Source: Nannocystis bainbridge
Lineage (GTDB): Bacteria; Myxococcota_A; Polyangia; Nannocystales; Nannocystaceae
Assembly: GCF_028368995.1 (NCBI RefSeq)
Contig: NZ_JAQNDL010000005.1
Location: 568,501-632,500 of the forward strand
DNA: 64,000 nucleotides
Reading direction: 5' to 3'
In this document: positions 17,034 through 24,152 of the stretch, in pieces
Layout of the letters: the number at the start of each line of letters is the position of its first letter
Numbering within the stretch: position 1 is the stretch's first letter
Made by a program: the position numbers and the translations under genes
Notes under the pieces: generated by a model
The model's database searches: none
Told to the model about the DNA's origin: nothing
Seen by the model: the letters and a program-made list of their open reading frames with translations, nothing else

Positions 17034-18878
17034 TCACGGGATCGTGACGGGGACCTCGATCGTGTTGTTGTCGTACACGCGCTCGTTGAGCAGCGGCAGC
17101 GCCCACTCCGGGCGCGGCTGGTTGACCGAGATCTGCAGCGTGTACTCGCCGGGCGGGACGCCGGTGACGTCGACCCACTGGCACGGCAGGCCGGCCTCGT
17201 AGTGGTCGGTGAAGCCGCGGCTGATGCCCTGATTGGCGCAGTCGAACCGCGGCAGCGCCAGCGGCCACGCCCAGCTCACGGTGTCGAGCATGCAGAACGC
17301 CTGCTTGTGCCCGGTCGCCACCACCATGTCGCCTTCCTGGTCGCGCAGCTCGTAGCGCGCGAACTCGTCGAAGTGATAGTGGTCGTGGCAGCCGCTGTAG
17401 TGGAACAGCTCGGGGTGGTTGGCGGGGATGCCCATCACCAGGTCGGCCGAGCCGATGTTCGGCATCGCCGCCGTGAACAGCATCAGTCGCCGCATGCCGA
17501 GGTCGCCGAGGCAGCCCTCGGCGACCTCGCAGGTGTCCTTGGTGGCGAGGATCTCGGTGAACAGCGGACTTATCCACGTGCCGTCGACGATCAGGTCGGG
17601 CGCGTCGCAGCCGAGCGGCCCGTTGCCGGGCGCGTCCGGGGTCGCGGGCGGGCTTGCGAAATCGAGGCCGGCGACCGGCTCGGTGCAGCGATAGACGCCG
17701 GTGTTGAGCACGCCCTGCGAGCAGCACAGCAGCGCCTCGGGGCAGGCGGCAGGGCCCGCGCCCGGATCGCACAGCCCATCGAGGCCCGACGCGCAGATCG
17801 TCGGCTCGGCGTGGGCGCGCACGATCACCGAATCGATCGCCGCCTCGAGGATCCCCGCGCCCTCGTCGGTGGCGGTGAGGCGCAGCCGCGAGCCCGCGGC
17901 CATCGGCACCCCGCACGCCCCGTACTCGCGCGGGGTCCACAGGTTCGCCGGCGCCAGCGCGTGGTCGACATCGAGCCGCTCGAGCTCGTGCGCGACGGGA
18001 TTGCCCTGCGCGTCGGGCACCAGCAGCTCGACCTTCAACGCCGACAGCGCGCCGGGCTCCGACTTGTAGAAGAAGCGGTGGAGCTGCACGGTCGCGGTCG
18101 CGGCGCCCTCGAGGTCGAACTCGGGCGAGGTGACGATCGTGCTGCCGCCGGCGACGTCGGCCGCGTCGGCCAGCCCGCCCGGGTTGTGCCCGGTGAACAG
18201 GCAGTTCAGCCCCGTGGCGCACAGCTCCGGCTGCGACAGGTCGCCGGCGTGCGAGGTGCCCTCCGGGTTGCCGCGCACCCACGCGCCCGCGCCCGCGTCG
18301 CCCTCGATCTGCCACGCGAAATCGCCGTCGAACTCCTCCTCGAACACGATCCCGGTCAGGCCGTCGGACTTGGTGGTGAAGCTCCACGCCGGCCGCTTGA
18401 GCGAGACCCGCGTCGGATCGTCGGCCTCGAACGCCTGCACCTGCCACGAATAGGTGGTCTCGAAATTGAGGTCGAGCGGGCCGACGCACGGACCGGGGTA
18501 GCCGGGCTCCTCGCCGAGGATGCCGTGCGTCAGCTCGGTGTCGTCGACGAACACGCGGTAGCGCACCGCCTCGCCCTCCGGATCGACGACTGGCTCCCAG
18601 CACAGCAGGGCCGCGGTCGACACGTCGGTCGCGCCGTCGACCGGCGAGACGAGGAACGGCGGCAGCGGCAATTCGTCGACGCCGGGCGCCCCGGTGGTCG
18701 GCGGGCCCGTTCCGCTCGAGCCGGCCGAGGCCTCGCCGCTCGAGCTCTCGCCCCCGCTCGAGGAGGTCGATGCGGCCTGCGCGGTCGTCGTGTCGCCGCG
18801 GCCGCACGCGAGCAGCACGAGCGCGCCGCCCAGCGCCACGCGCCTGGAATTGCCTCGATCGCGCGAAACGCCGCTCAC
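17034..18878 (-). CDS. Lysyl oxidase-domain lipoprotein
   Basis: 614 residues. GTG start, signal and lipobox (LLACG, about residue 25), Ser/Gly-rich linker, a fibronectin III-like module (about 70-170), a beta-sandwich region, then a lysyl oxidase domain (about 400-600). Copper ligands are visible as H493-x3-C-H498-x-H500-Y-H502 followed by DEF, matching the WHSCHQHYHSMDEF motif of animal enzymes. K525 (in GHKQAFC) and Y560 (in the DHY segment before CQWVDVT) align with the Lys and Tyr that form the lysine tyrosylquinone cofactor. PPGEYTLQISVN matches the family's C-terminal signature. It should oxidise lysine side-chain or other primary amines outside the cell. Minus-strand TACGAT lies 6 nt before the GTG. 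Confidence 0.85.
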   Translation of the reverse strand: MSGVSRDRGNSRRVALGGALVLLACGRGDTTTAQAASTSSSGGESSSGEASAGSSGTGPPTTGAPGVDELPLPPFLVSPVDGATDVSTAALLCWEPVVDPEGEAVRYRVFVDDTELTHGILGEEPGYPGPCVGPLDLNFETTYSWQVQAFEADDPTRVSLKRPAWSFTTKSDGLTGIVFEEEFDGDFAWQIEGDAGAGAWVRGNPEGTSHAGDLSQPELCATGLNCLFTGHNPGGLADAADVAGGSTIVTSPEFDLEGAATATVQLHRFFYKSEPGALSALKVELLVPDAQGNPVAHELERLDVDHALAPANLWTPREYGACGVPMAAGSRLRLTATDEGAGILEAAIDSVIVRAHAEPTICASGLDGLCDPGAGPAACPEALLCCSQGVLNTGVYRCTEPVAGLDFASPPATPDAPGNGPLGCDAPDLIVDGTWISPLFTEILATKDTCEVAEGCLGDLGMRRLMLFTAAMPNIGSADLVMGIPANHPELFHYSGCHDHYHFDEFARYELRDQEGDMVVATGHKQAFCMLDTVSWAWPLALPRFDCANQGISRGFTDHYEAGLPCQWVDVTGVPPGEYTLQISVNQPRPEWALPLLNERVYDNNTIEVPVTIP

Positions 18879-18884
18879 GCCCGC

Positions 18885-18890
18885 ATCGTA
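18885..18890 (-). promoter_or_regulatory. Candidate -10 element (TACGAT) for gene at 18878
   Basis: Minus-strand TACGAT ends 6 nt before the GTG start of the lysyl oxidase gene, supporting that start. Confidence 0.5.
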
Positions 18891-19547
18891 GCCCGTCGCG
18901 CGCGGGCCGTCACCGTGCGGGCGACGTCAGGGCGGCTTCGCCCAGGCCCCGCGGCCGCACAGCAGGACGGGCCTTTCGCGCGTCCCTCGTGCGCGGACCT
19001 GCCTGCGTGAGGGCCGCCGGGCTCTTCACGTCGCGGGCTTCGACCGCGCCATGCTTCGGGCCGCACGGGACGTCACTCGAGCGCGGAGTCCCCGAGGAAC
19101 TCGACGGCGGTGCGCGGGTCGACCATGGGCGCGGAGACCTGCCCGGTCATTCGCCAGATTGCGTCGACACCTGCGTATCGTCAATATGGACATACGAACA
19201 CCACGGCTGCGCCTGCTCGCATCGCCGATTCGCACCTCATCCGTCAGGCTTGCGAGTCGATCCTCATGACTCGAAGGGACACATCTTTAAGAAACAATCG
19301 CAGCACGCCCTGCGCGGCGACGGTCGGTTGCCCCGCGAGCGAGGAGTCAGGGAATTCGGAAACGACGATTCCGAGCCCCCGAGGAGAGCAGGACGTCAGG
19401 CCGGCGCGCGCCGACGCTGTTGCGATTGCTCATGCTCGAGCCTTGACGGATTCTCGCCTCTGCGGCAACCCATTCGGGCTTCCGAGCCGGGGAATTGCCG
19501 CCTTGGCGCCCCGGCAATTCGCACCGTCGGTACAGATCTTGGAAGCG

Positions 19548-19573
19548 ATTTAAATAGAGTGACTTTAAAAACT
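19548..19573 (+). promoter_or_regulatory. AT-rich candidate promoter patch
   Basis: A 26-bp AT-rich island in GC-rich DNA. It contains TTTAAATAGAGT and TTTAAAAAC and lies about 90 bp upstream of the M23-like gene. No exact -35/-10 pair can be fixed by eye. Confidence 0.3.
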
Positions 19574-19658
19574 CGCGGGCCTAAGCTCGGTGAAGCTTGG
19601 ATCTCGTTCGGCCGCGCTCCCCGCGTCGCCGGGGGTCCATGCATGGATTGGAGCTTGC

Positions 19659-21737
19659 GTGAACATCGAAACGTTCGTAGCGACCGCTCGTCGGGTGGTT
19701 CAGACCTCTTATTTGCCGATGGCCGGCGCCCTCGTGCTCGCATCGGTATACGCGACGCCGCGGATCGCCGAAGCCTACCCCGTCAAGCCGCCCTGGCGGG
19801 CGGATTCGCTGCCGGCGGACAACTTCATGATCACCAAGGGGCACGGCGGGTACAACTGCCCCGGCAATTGTGGCATCGACCTCAAGGTCTGGCGATTGGA
19901 CCCCACGAGCTCGGCCTGGACGTTCCTCAAGCCGGGATCCACGGCGACGCCGACGCCGCACGAAGATCATCTCGCGTGGGGCATGCCATTGTTCTCACCG
20001 GTCGATGGTGAGGTGGTCGCCTGCTGGTGGAACATGGAGGAGGACCTGCCTGGTGGTTCGGTGGGGCCTACCAACGGCGAGCCGCTGTCATGCTTCTCGA
20101 CCCCGGACGGCGGGTGTGTCGTCTCGGGCAATCACCTGATGATCCGCACCTTCGACGGTCACGTCGTCTATCTGGCGCATCTCCAGCGCGGCAGCATCCC
20201 GGCCGGGCTGTGCCCGATCCCCGGGACGGCCACGACCAACCTGACGCTGACGGCGTCGTCCGGAGAGGTGTGCAACAAGAGCGGTTGGGGGGGGATGTGG
20301 AACGGGGCGCGCCTCGATCTGCAGCCAGGATTCACCGCGTACCCTCAGGTCAAGAAGGGTGATTTCGTCGCCCGAATCGGGAGCAGCGGCGGATCGGATG
20401 CACCGCACCTCCACATGAGCGTGTACGAGTATTCGGAGGACTCAATCGTCACCAAAAACCCCTGCATTCGCGGGGAGCCGTGGGAATTCAGCGAGGCGTT
20501 CTCGCAGGAGGTCGTTTCGGGCGTCGAGCCCGACGTGAACGACTGGGACCGGCTCGAGGGCGAAGAGCTGCCGTTCGACGGCATCACCGGCTTCCACTTG
20601 TGGGGCGACCCGCTCGGGCCGCGCAACGACCACGTCTTCGTCGAGAACGGCACGATGCCCGCGGTGGCCGCCACTGCCTCCGGCGGCCTCATCGCCTACA
20701 AGAACTCCTCGAACATCCTCGAGGCGGCCGGCTTCACGATCGACCTCGCGGGCCAGATCGACCTCGGGCCCGAGGACGTGCGGTCCGGGGCCGTCGACTT
20801 CGACGTCGCGCGGATCAACCAGGTCGACCCGCACGCCGTGGTGGCGTACATCGACGGCACGACGACGCGACTGTCGCTCCTCCCGTACTTCGTCGAATCG
20901 GACGCCGACATCATCGCGGGCGGCTTGCACAGCGAGCTCAGCTCCGGCGCACAGTTGGTCCGCGCGACGGCGTCGCCGAACGACAACGGCATCGTCGTCG
21001 CCATCAAGAACAGCCTCGACGGCGTCTCGGTGGTCAACTACGAGACGACCCGGGTCGGCACCCACATCACCGTCTCGCGCGAGGCCAGCGATCTCACCTC
21101 GCCCGAGATCATCGACCTCGACGTCGCCACCATCGTGGCCGGGCGCGCGCGCAGCGAGACCACCGGCGCCTTCAAGGGCGTGGTGACGGCGGAGCGGCGC
21201 GACGACAATACGCTGTGGCTGCAGAGCTGGAAGCTCGACTCGACTGGGTCGAACCTCGACCAGATCGACGCGAAGCAGGTCACGACCCTCGTGGGCAACG
21301 TCGGCTTCGGGGTGAGCGAGGTCGACGTCACGGTGACCGGCAGCTTCGGCCGCGAGTACATCCTGGTGTCGTCGGCGCTCGACACTGGTTCGAGCAGCCT
21401 GCGGCTCCAGACCTGGGAAGTCTCGTCGCTCGGGATCCTCGGCAAGGTCGACCAGTTCGACGGCGGCGGGCCGATCTCGCACCTGTCCTCGACCCGCTCC
21501 GGCCTGCAGGACGCGCTCGTCGGCATGCGCCTCGGCACCTCCAGCCACACCCTGCTGTCGTTTCACGTGACCTCCGACGGGCTCATCCGCCGCGTCGGCA
21601 CGTGGGACGGCGAGAACATCCAGGCCCTGGCGCTGGCCGGGCGCAGCTCGCAGGAGGACGCGATCGCCCTGTTCCGCACCGCCTCCGGCATGCTCGACCT
21701 GGCCCGCTACGTCACCAATTATATGTGGTCCCTCTGA
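19659..21737 (+). CDS. Secreted M23-like (LytM fold) protein with C-terminal repeats
   Basis: 692 residues from a GTG at 19659, chosen because GGAG lies 6 nt upstream and the start gives a Sec signal (hydrophobic 20-30, AEA cleavage near 39). Residues 65-257 match the M23 peptidase fold: GNCGIDL, SPVDGEVVACW, YLAHLQRG with H174, GDFVARIGSSG, and PHLH with H250 and H252. The first zinc ligand, normally His four residues before D74, is Asn70 here, so catalysis on peptidoglycan is doubtful. Residues about 330-690 form beta-rich repeats like a propeller or lectin. Family context suggests cell-wall binding. A 20-bp perfect inverted repeat follows 9 nt after the stop. Confidence 0.7.
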   Translation: MNIETFVATARRVVQTSYLPMAGALVLASVYATPRIAEAYPVKPPWRADSLPADNFMITKGHGGYNCPGNCGIDLKVWRLDPTSSAWTFLKPGSTATPTPHEDHLAWGMPLFSPVDGEVVACWWNMEEDLPGGSVGPTNGEPLSCFSTPDGGCVVSGNHLMIRTFDGHVVYLAHLQRGSIPAGLCPIPGTATTNLTLTASSGEVCNKSGWGGMWNGARLDLQPGFTAYPQVKKGDFVARIGSSGGSDAPHLHMSVYEYSEDSIVTKNPCIRGEPWEFSEAFSQEVVSGVEPDVNDWDRLEGEELPFDGITGFHLWGDPLGPRNDHVFVENGTMPAVAATASGGLIAYKNSSNILEAAGFTIDLAGQIDLGPEDVRSGAVDFDVARINQVDPHAVVAYIDGTTTRLSLLPYFVESDADIIAGGLHSELSSGAQLVRATASPNDNGIVVAIKNSLDGVSVVNYETTRVGTHITVSREASDLTSPEIIDLDVATIVAGRARSETTGAFKGVVTAERRDDNTLWLQSWKLDSTGSNLDQIDAKQVTTLVGNVGFGVSEVDVTVTGSFGREYILVSSALDTGSSSLRLQTWEVSSLGILGKVDQFDGGGPISHLSSTRSGLQDALVGMRLGTSSHTLLSFHVTSDGLIRRVGTWDGENIQALALAGRSSQEDAIALFRTASGMLDLARYVTNYMWSL

Positions 21738-21746
21738 ATTACGAAC

Positions 21747-21766
21747 ACATGTCCTCGAGGACATGT
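21747..21766. repeat. ACATGTCC inverted repeat, element A
   Basis: Perfect 20-bp palindrome, arms ACATGTCC / GGACATGT around TCGA, starting 9 nt after the stop of the M23-like gene. Confidence 0.75.
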
Positions 21767-21919
21767 CGATGAAAACGTGATCCCATTCCGGAGCTCGCCC
21801 GCCGAGCTCCGGACCGGTGCTTTTCGCTGACCTCGCGCCGAGGTGTGTCGATCCCGCCGCCATACGACCTGCGGCGCGCCCTCACCCGCCCTGCCCTCGA
21901 CCGCGCGTCCCGGCCCCGC

Positions 21920-21925
21920 TACCCT
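21920..21925 (+). promoter_or_regulatory. Candidate -10 element (TACCCT) for gene at 21932
   Basis: TACCCT ends 6 nt before the GTG at 21932. It decides between this GTG and upstream in-frame codons. Confidence 0.5.
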
Positions 21926-21931
21926 CGCCGG

Positions 21932-23008
21932 GTGGAGCTCCACGTCCCAGCCCGACCCGCGCCCTTCCGCTTCCGCCCCCGCGCCACCGCCCTGCTCGTG
22001 ATCGACATGCAGGGCGACTTCCTGCTCCCCGGCGGCTTCGGCGAGGCCCTCGGCAATGACGTGCGCGAGCTGCAGCGGACCATCGCCCCGACCCGCGCCC
22101 TCCTCGACGCCGCGCGCGCCGCCGGCCTGCTCGTCGTGCACACCCGCGAGGGCCACCGCCCCGACCTCAGTGACTGCCCGCCGGCCAAGCACGCGCAAGG
22201 CCGCGAGGGCCTGCGGATCGGCGATCCCGGCCCGCGCGGGCGGATCCTCGTGCGCGGCGAGTCCGGCTGGGACATCGTGCCCGAGCTGGCCCCGGCGCCT
22301 GGCGAGCCGCTGATCGACAAGCCCGGCAAGGGGGCCTTTCACGCCACCGACCTCGAGCTCATCCTGCGCAACCGCGGGATCGAGGCGTTGCTGGTCGTCG
22401 GCGTGACCACCGAGGTCTGCGTGCAGACCACCGTGCGCGAGGCCAACGACCGCGGCTTCCGCTGCCTCGTGCTCGCCGACTGCGTCGCCTCCTACTTCCC
22501 CGAGTTTCACCGCGTCACCCTCGACATGATCGCGGCCCAGGGCGGCATCGCCGGCTCGGTCGGTCAATCCGCCGACCTCATCGCCGCGCTCGCGGGCGCC
22601 CCCGAGGCGCTCGAGCGCACGGTGCTGCGCTTCTACGAGGAGGCGCTCAACGCCGGCCGCGACGACGCGTTCACCGAGCTGCTCGCGCCCGACGTCGCCT
22701 ACGACAACCCGGCGACCGGCGTCACCCGCGGGCCCGCGGGCGTGCTCGCGGCGATCCGGGGCCTGCGCGCCGCCTTCCCCGACCTGCGCTACACCGTCGA
22801 GGAGCTGCTCGTCGACGGCGACCGCGTCGCCGCGCGCTTCACCCTCCGCGGCACCCACCACGGCCCCTTCCGCGGGCGGGCTGCGACCGGCCGCAGCGTC
22901 GAGGTCGGCGGCAGCACCCACTACCGCGTCGCCGGCGGCCAGCTCACCGAGGTCCGCGTGTTCGCCGATTTCCTCGGCTTGCTGCGGCAGATCGGCGCCG
23001 AGATCTAG
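21932..23008 (+). CDS. Isochorismatase-family hydrolase fused to a SnoaL-like domain
   Basis: 358 residues, cytosolic. Residues about 15-220 are an isochorismatase/cysteine-hydrolase domain with the catalytic triad visible: D25 in VIDMQGDF, Lys in the DKPGKGAF segment, and Cys in VVGVTTEVCVQTT. Members hydrolyse amides or vinyl ethers (nicotinamidase, biuret hydrolase, isochorismatase). Residues about 235-355 are a SnoaL-like/NTF2 domain (FYEEALNAGRDDAFTELLAPDVAYDNP, GPAGVLAAIRGLRAAFPDLRY). The pairing suggests hydrolysis followed by isomerisation or cyclisation of one substrate, or substrate capture; the substrate is unknown. GTG start supported by TACCCT 6 nt upstream. An inverted repeat begins immediately after the stop. 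Confidence 0.8.
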   Translation: MELHVPARPAPFRFRPRATALLVIDMQGDFLLPGGFGEALGNDVRELQRTIAPTRALLDAARAAGLLVVHTREGHRPDLSDCPPAKHAQGREGLRIGDPGPRGRILVRGESGWDIVPELAPAPGEPLIDKPGKGAFHATDLELILRNRGIEALLVVGVTTEVCVQTTVREANDRGFRCLVLADCVASYFPEFHRVTLDMIAAQGGIAGSVGQSADLIAALAGAPEALERTVLRFYEEALNAGRDDAFTELLAPDVAYDNPATGVTRGPAGVLAAIRGLRAAFPDLRYTVEELLVDGDRVAARFTLRGTHHGPFRGRAATGRSVEVGGSTHYRVAGGQLTEVRVFADFLGLLRQIGAEI

Positions 23009-23028
23009 ACCTGTCCTTCAGGGCAGGT
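23009..23028. repeat. ACATGTCC-family inverted repeat, element B (variant)
   Basis: ACCTGTCC / GGGCAGGT arms around TTCA, starting on the base after the TAG stop. The A-to-C change in the left arm is matched by G in the right arm, so pairing is kept there; one mismatch remains. Confidence 0.6.
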
Positions 23029-23474
23029 GATTGCCCGTGCGAACCTCGCCCTGGCCTGCGACGACTCGAGCCCGTCGCTCGCTCGCACGCGCGGATCGTG
23101 CAGGCGAAATTCGTCCGCGCCGAGACGGGCGAGGCCGGCCCACGCGCGACCACTTCGCGGACGACCTGAGCCGCGCACCCACGTATCGCCGCACGGCATC
23201 GAGCGCTCCGAATCCCCGCCGCGTCACGCCGCATTCTCGCGTGAAGTGCGCGAGGCGACCTGCAGATCGCCGGCCGCAGATCCACCGTCCAGCGCCCGCA
23301 AACACCCCTCCCCGGCTCCCTCGCGTCGCCTGCCCGCAGGGCGACGAGCGCTTCGCCTGCGGGTGCGACCCGAGCCGACTCGCGCCCGCGGCAGGCCGCG
23401 CGGCCTCTCCCCACGGCGCGGGCGTCCGCTCGCGCCGAACGATTTGCGGCCCTCTCCTTCCGCCGGGACGGTGT

Positions 23475-23480
23475 TACCCT
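23475..23480 (+). promoter_or_regulatory. Candidate extended -10 (TACCCT) for gene at 23489
   Basis: TGTTACCCT: TGN plus TANNNT, ending 8 nt before the ATG at 23489. Confidence 0.45.
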
Positions 23481-23488
23481 CCCCGGCC

Positions 23489-24136
23489 ATGCGTACCACC
23501 TTGATCTTCGCCGGTCTCGTGGCGCTCTGCGTCAGCCCGGCGGCGGCTTGCAAGCGGAACAGTGATTCTCGCGGTCCCGGCGACTGCGGCGGCCTGTGCG
23601 GCAAGGGTACCCACTGCGAGGCCGGTGCGTGCGTCGTCGACGGCGAGACCGACCAGCCGGTCAAGCAAGAGGTCGAGACCAACGAGATTCCGATGCGGCC
23701 GCAGATCACGTCGTGGGGCGAGTGCACCATGGAGCGTGACGAGCTGCCGAAGAAGTTCGTCCCCGTCGACGACTCGGCCGTCCCGCAATTCGACATCGAG
23801 CGCCCGCGCGTGCTCGACTGGAGCGAGGGCGAGGAGCAGCTCAACGAGCAAGTGCTCAGCGCCCACATGCGCGAGGTCGAGTACGGCATCAACGAGTGTC
23901 TGGCCGTCGCCGCCTGTTACAAGGGCGGCAGCCTCCGCGGCGGTCGCCTCGACATGGTCATCAGCCTGGTCGGAAAGACAGGCAAGGTCGACGCCGTGAC
24001 CGTCACCGCCTCGAAGGACCTGCAGGTCTTCGGCATCGTCCCGTGCGTCCGCAAGGTCCTCGCCGACCACCAGTTCCCGCGCTACAACGGCCCGTCGATG
24101 ACGGTGAAGTACAACATCGAGATCGGCGAAGAGTAG
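23489..24136 (+). CDS. AgmX/PglI C-terminal domain-like lipoprotein
   Basis: 215 residues. Signal peptide ending in AAAC (about residue 21) with Lys at the +2 position, then a short Cys cluster (GDCGGLCGKGTHCEAGACV). The C-terminal 100 residues, with INECLAVAACYKGG, GRLDMVISLVGKTGKVDAVTV, VPCVRKVLADHQFPRY and a final beta strand, match the TonB-like AgmX/PglI C-terminal module common in myxobacteria. AgmX-type proteins are linked to gliding and envelope complexes in Myxococcus; here the function is inferred only from the module. In Myxococcus, lysine after the lipid-bearing Cys has been linked to export to the matrix, so surface exposure is possible. Convergent with the ABC transporter gene, 16 bp apart. 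Confidence 0.65.
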   Translation: MRTTLIFAGLVALCVSPAAACKRNSDSRGPGDCGGLCGKGTHCEAGACVVDGETDQPVKQEVETNEIPMRPQITSWGECTMERDELPKKFVPVDDSAVPQFDIERPRVLDWSEGEEQLNEQVLSAHMREVEYGINECLAVAACYKGGSLRGGRLDMVISLVGKTGKVDAVTVTASKDLQVFGIVPCVRKVLADHQFPRYNGPSMTVKYNIEIGEE

Positions 24137-24152
24137 CGCCGACCCGGGCCTG

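Larger units (their letters stand above)
18879..19658. other. Long intergenic region, less GC-rich
   Basis: 780 bp between divergent genes. I see no convincing gene: the open frames are short and compositionally unlike their neighbours. The right part is visibly less GC-rich. An AT-rich patch near 19548-19573 (TTTAAATAGAGTGACTTTAA) about 90 bp before the GTG at 19659 is the best candidate promoter for that gene. Confidence 0.5.
23009..23488. other. Intergenic region without a supported gene
   Basis: 480 bp holding element B at its left edge and a -10-like TACCCT at its right edge. Open frames are Arg/Pro/Ser-rich with no recognisable domain. Confidence 0.5.
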
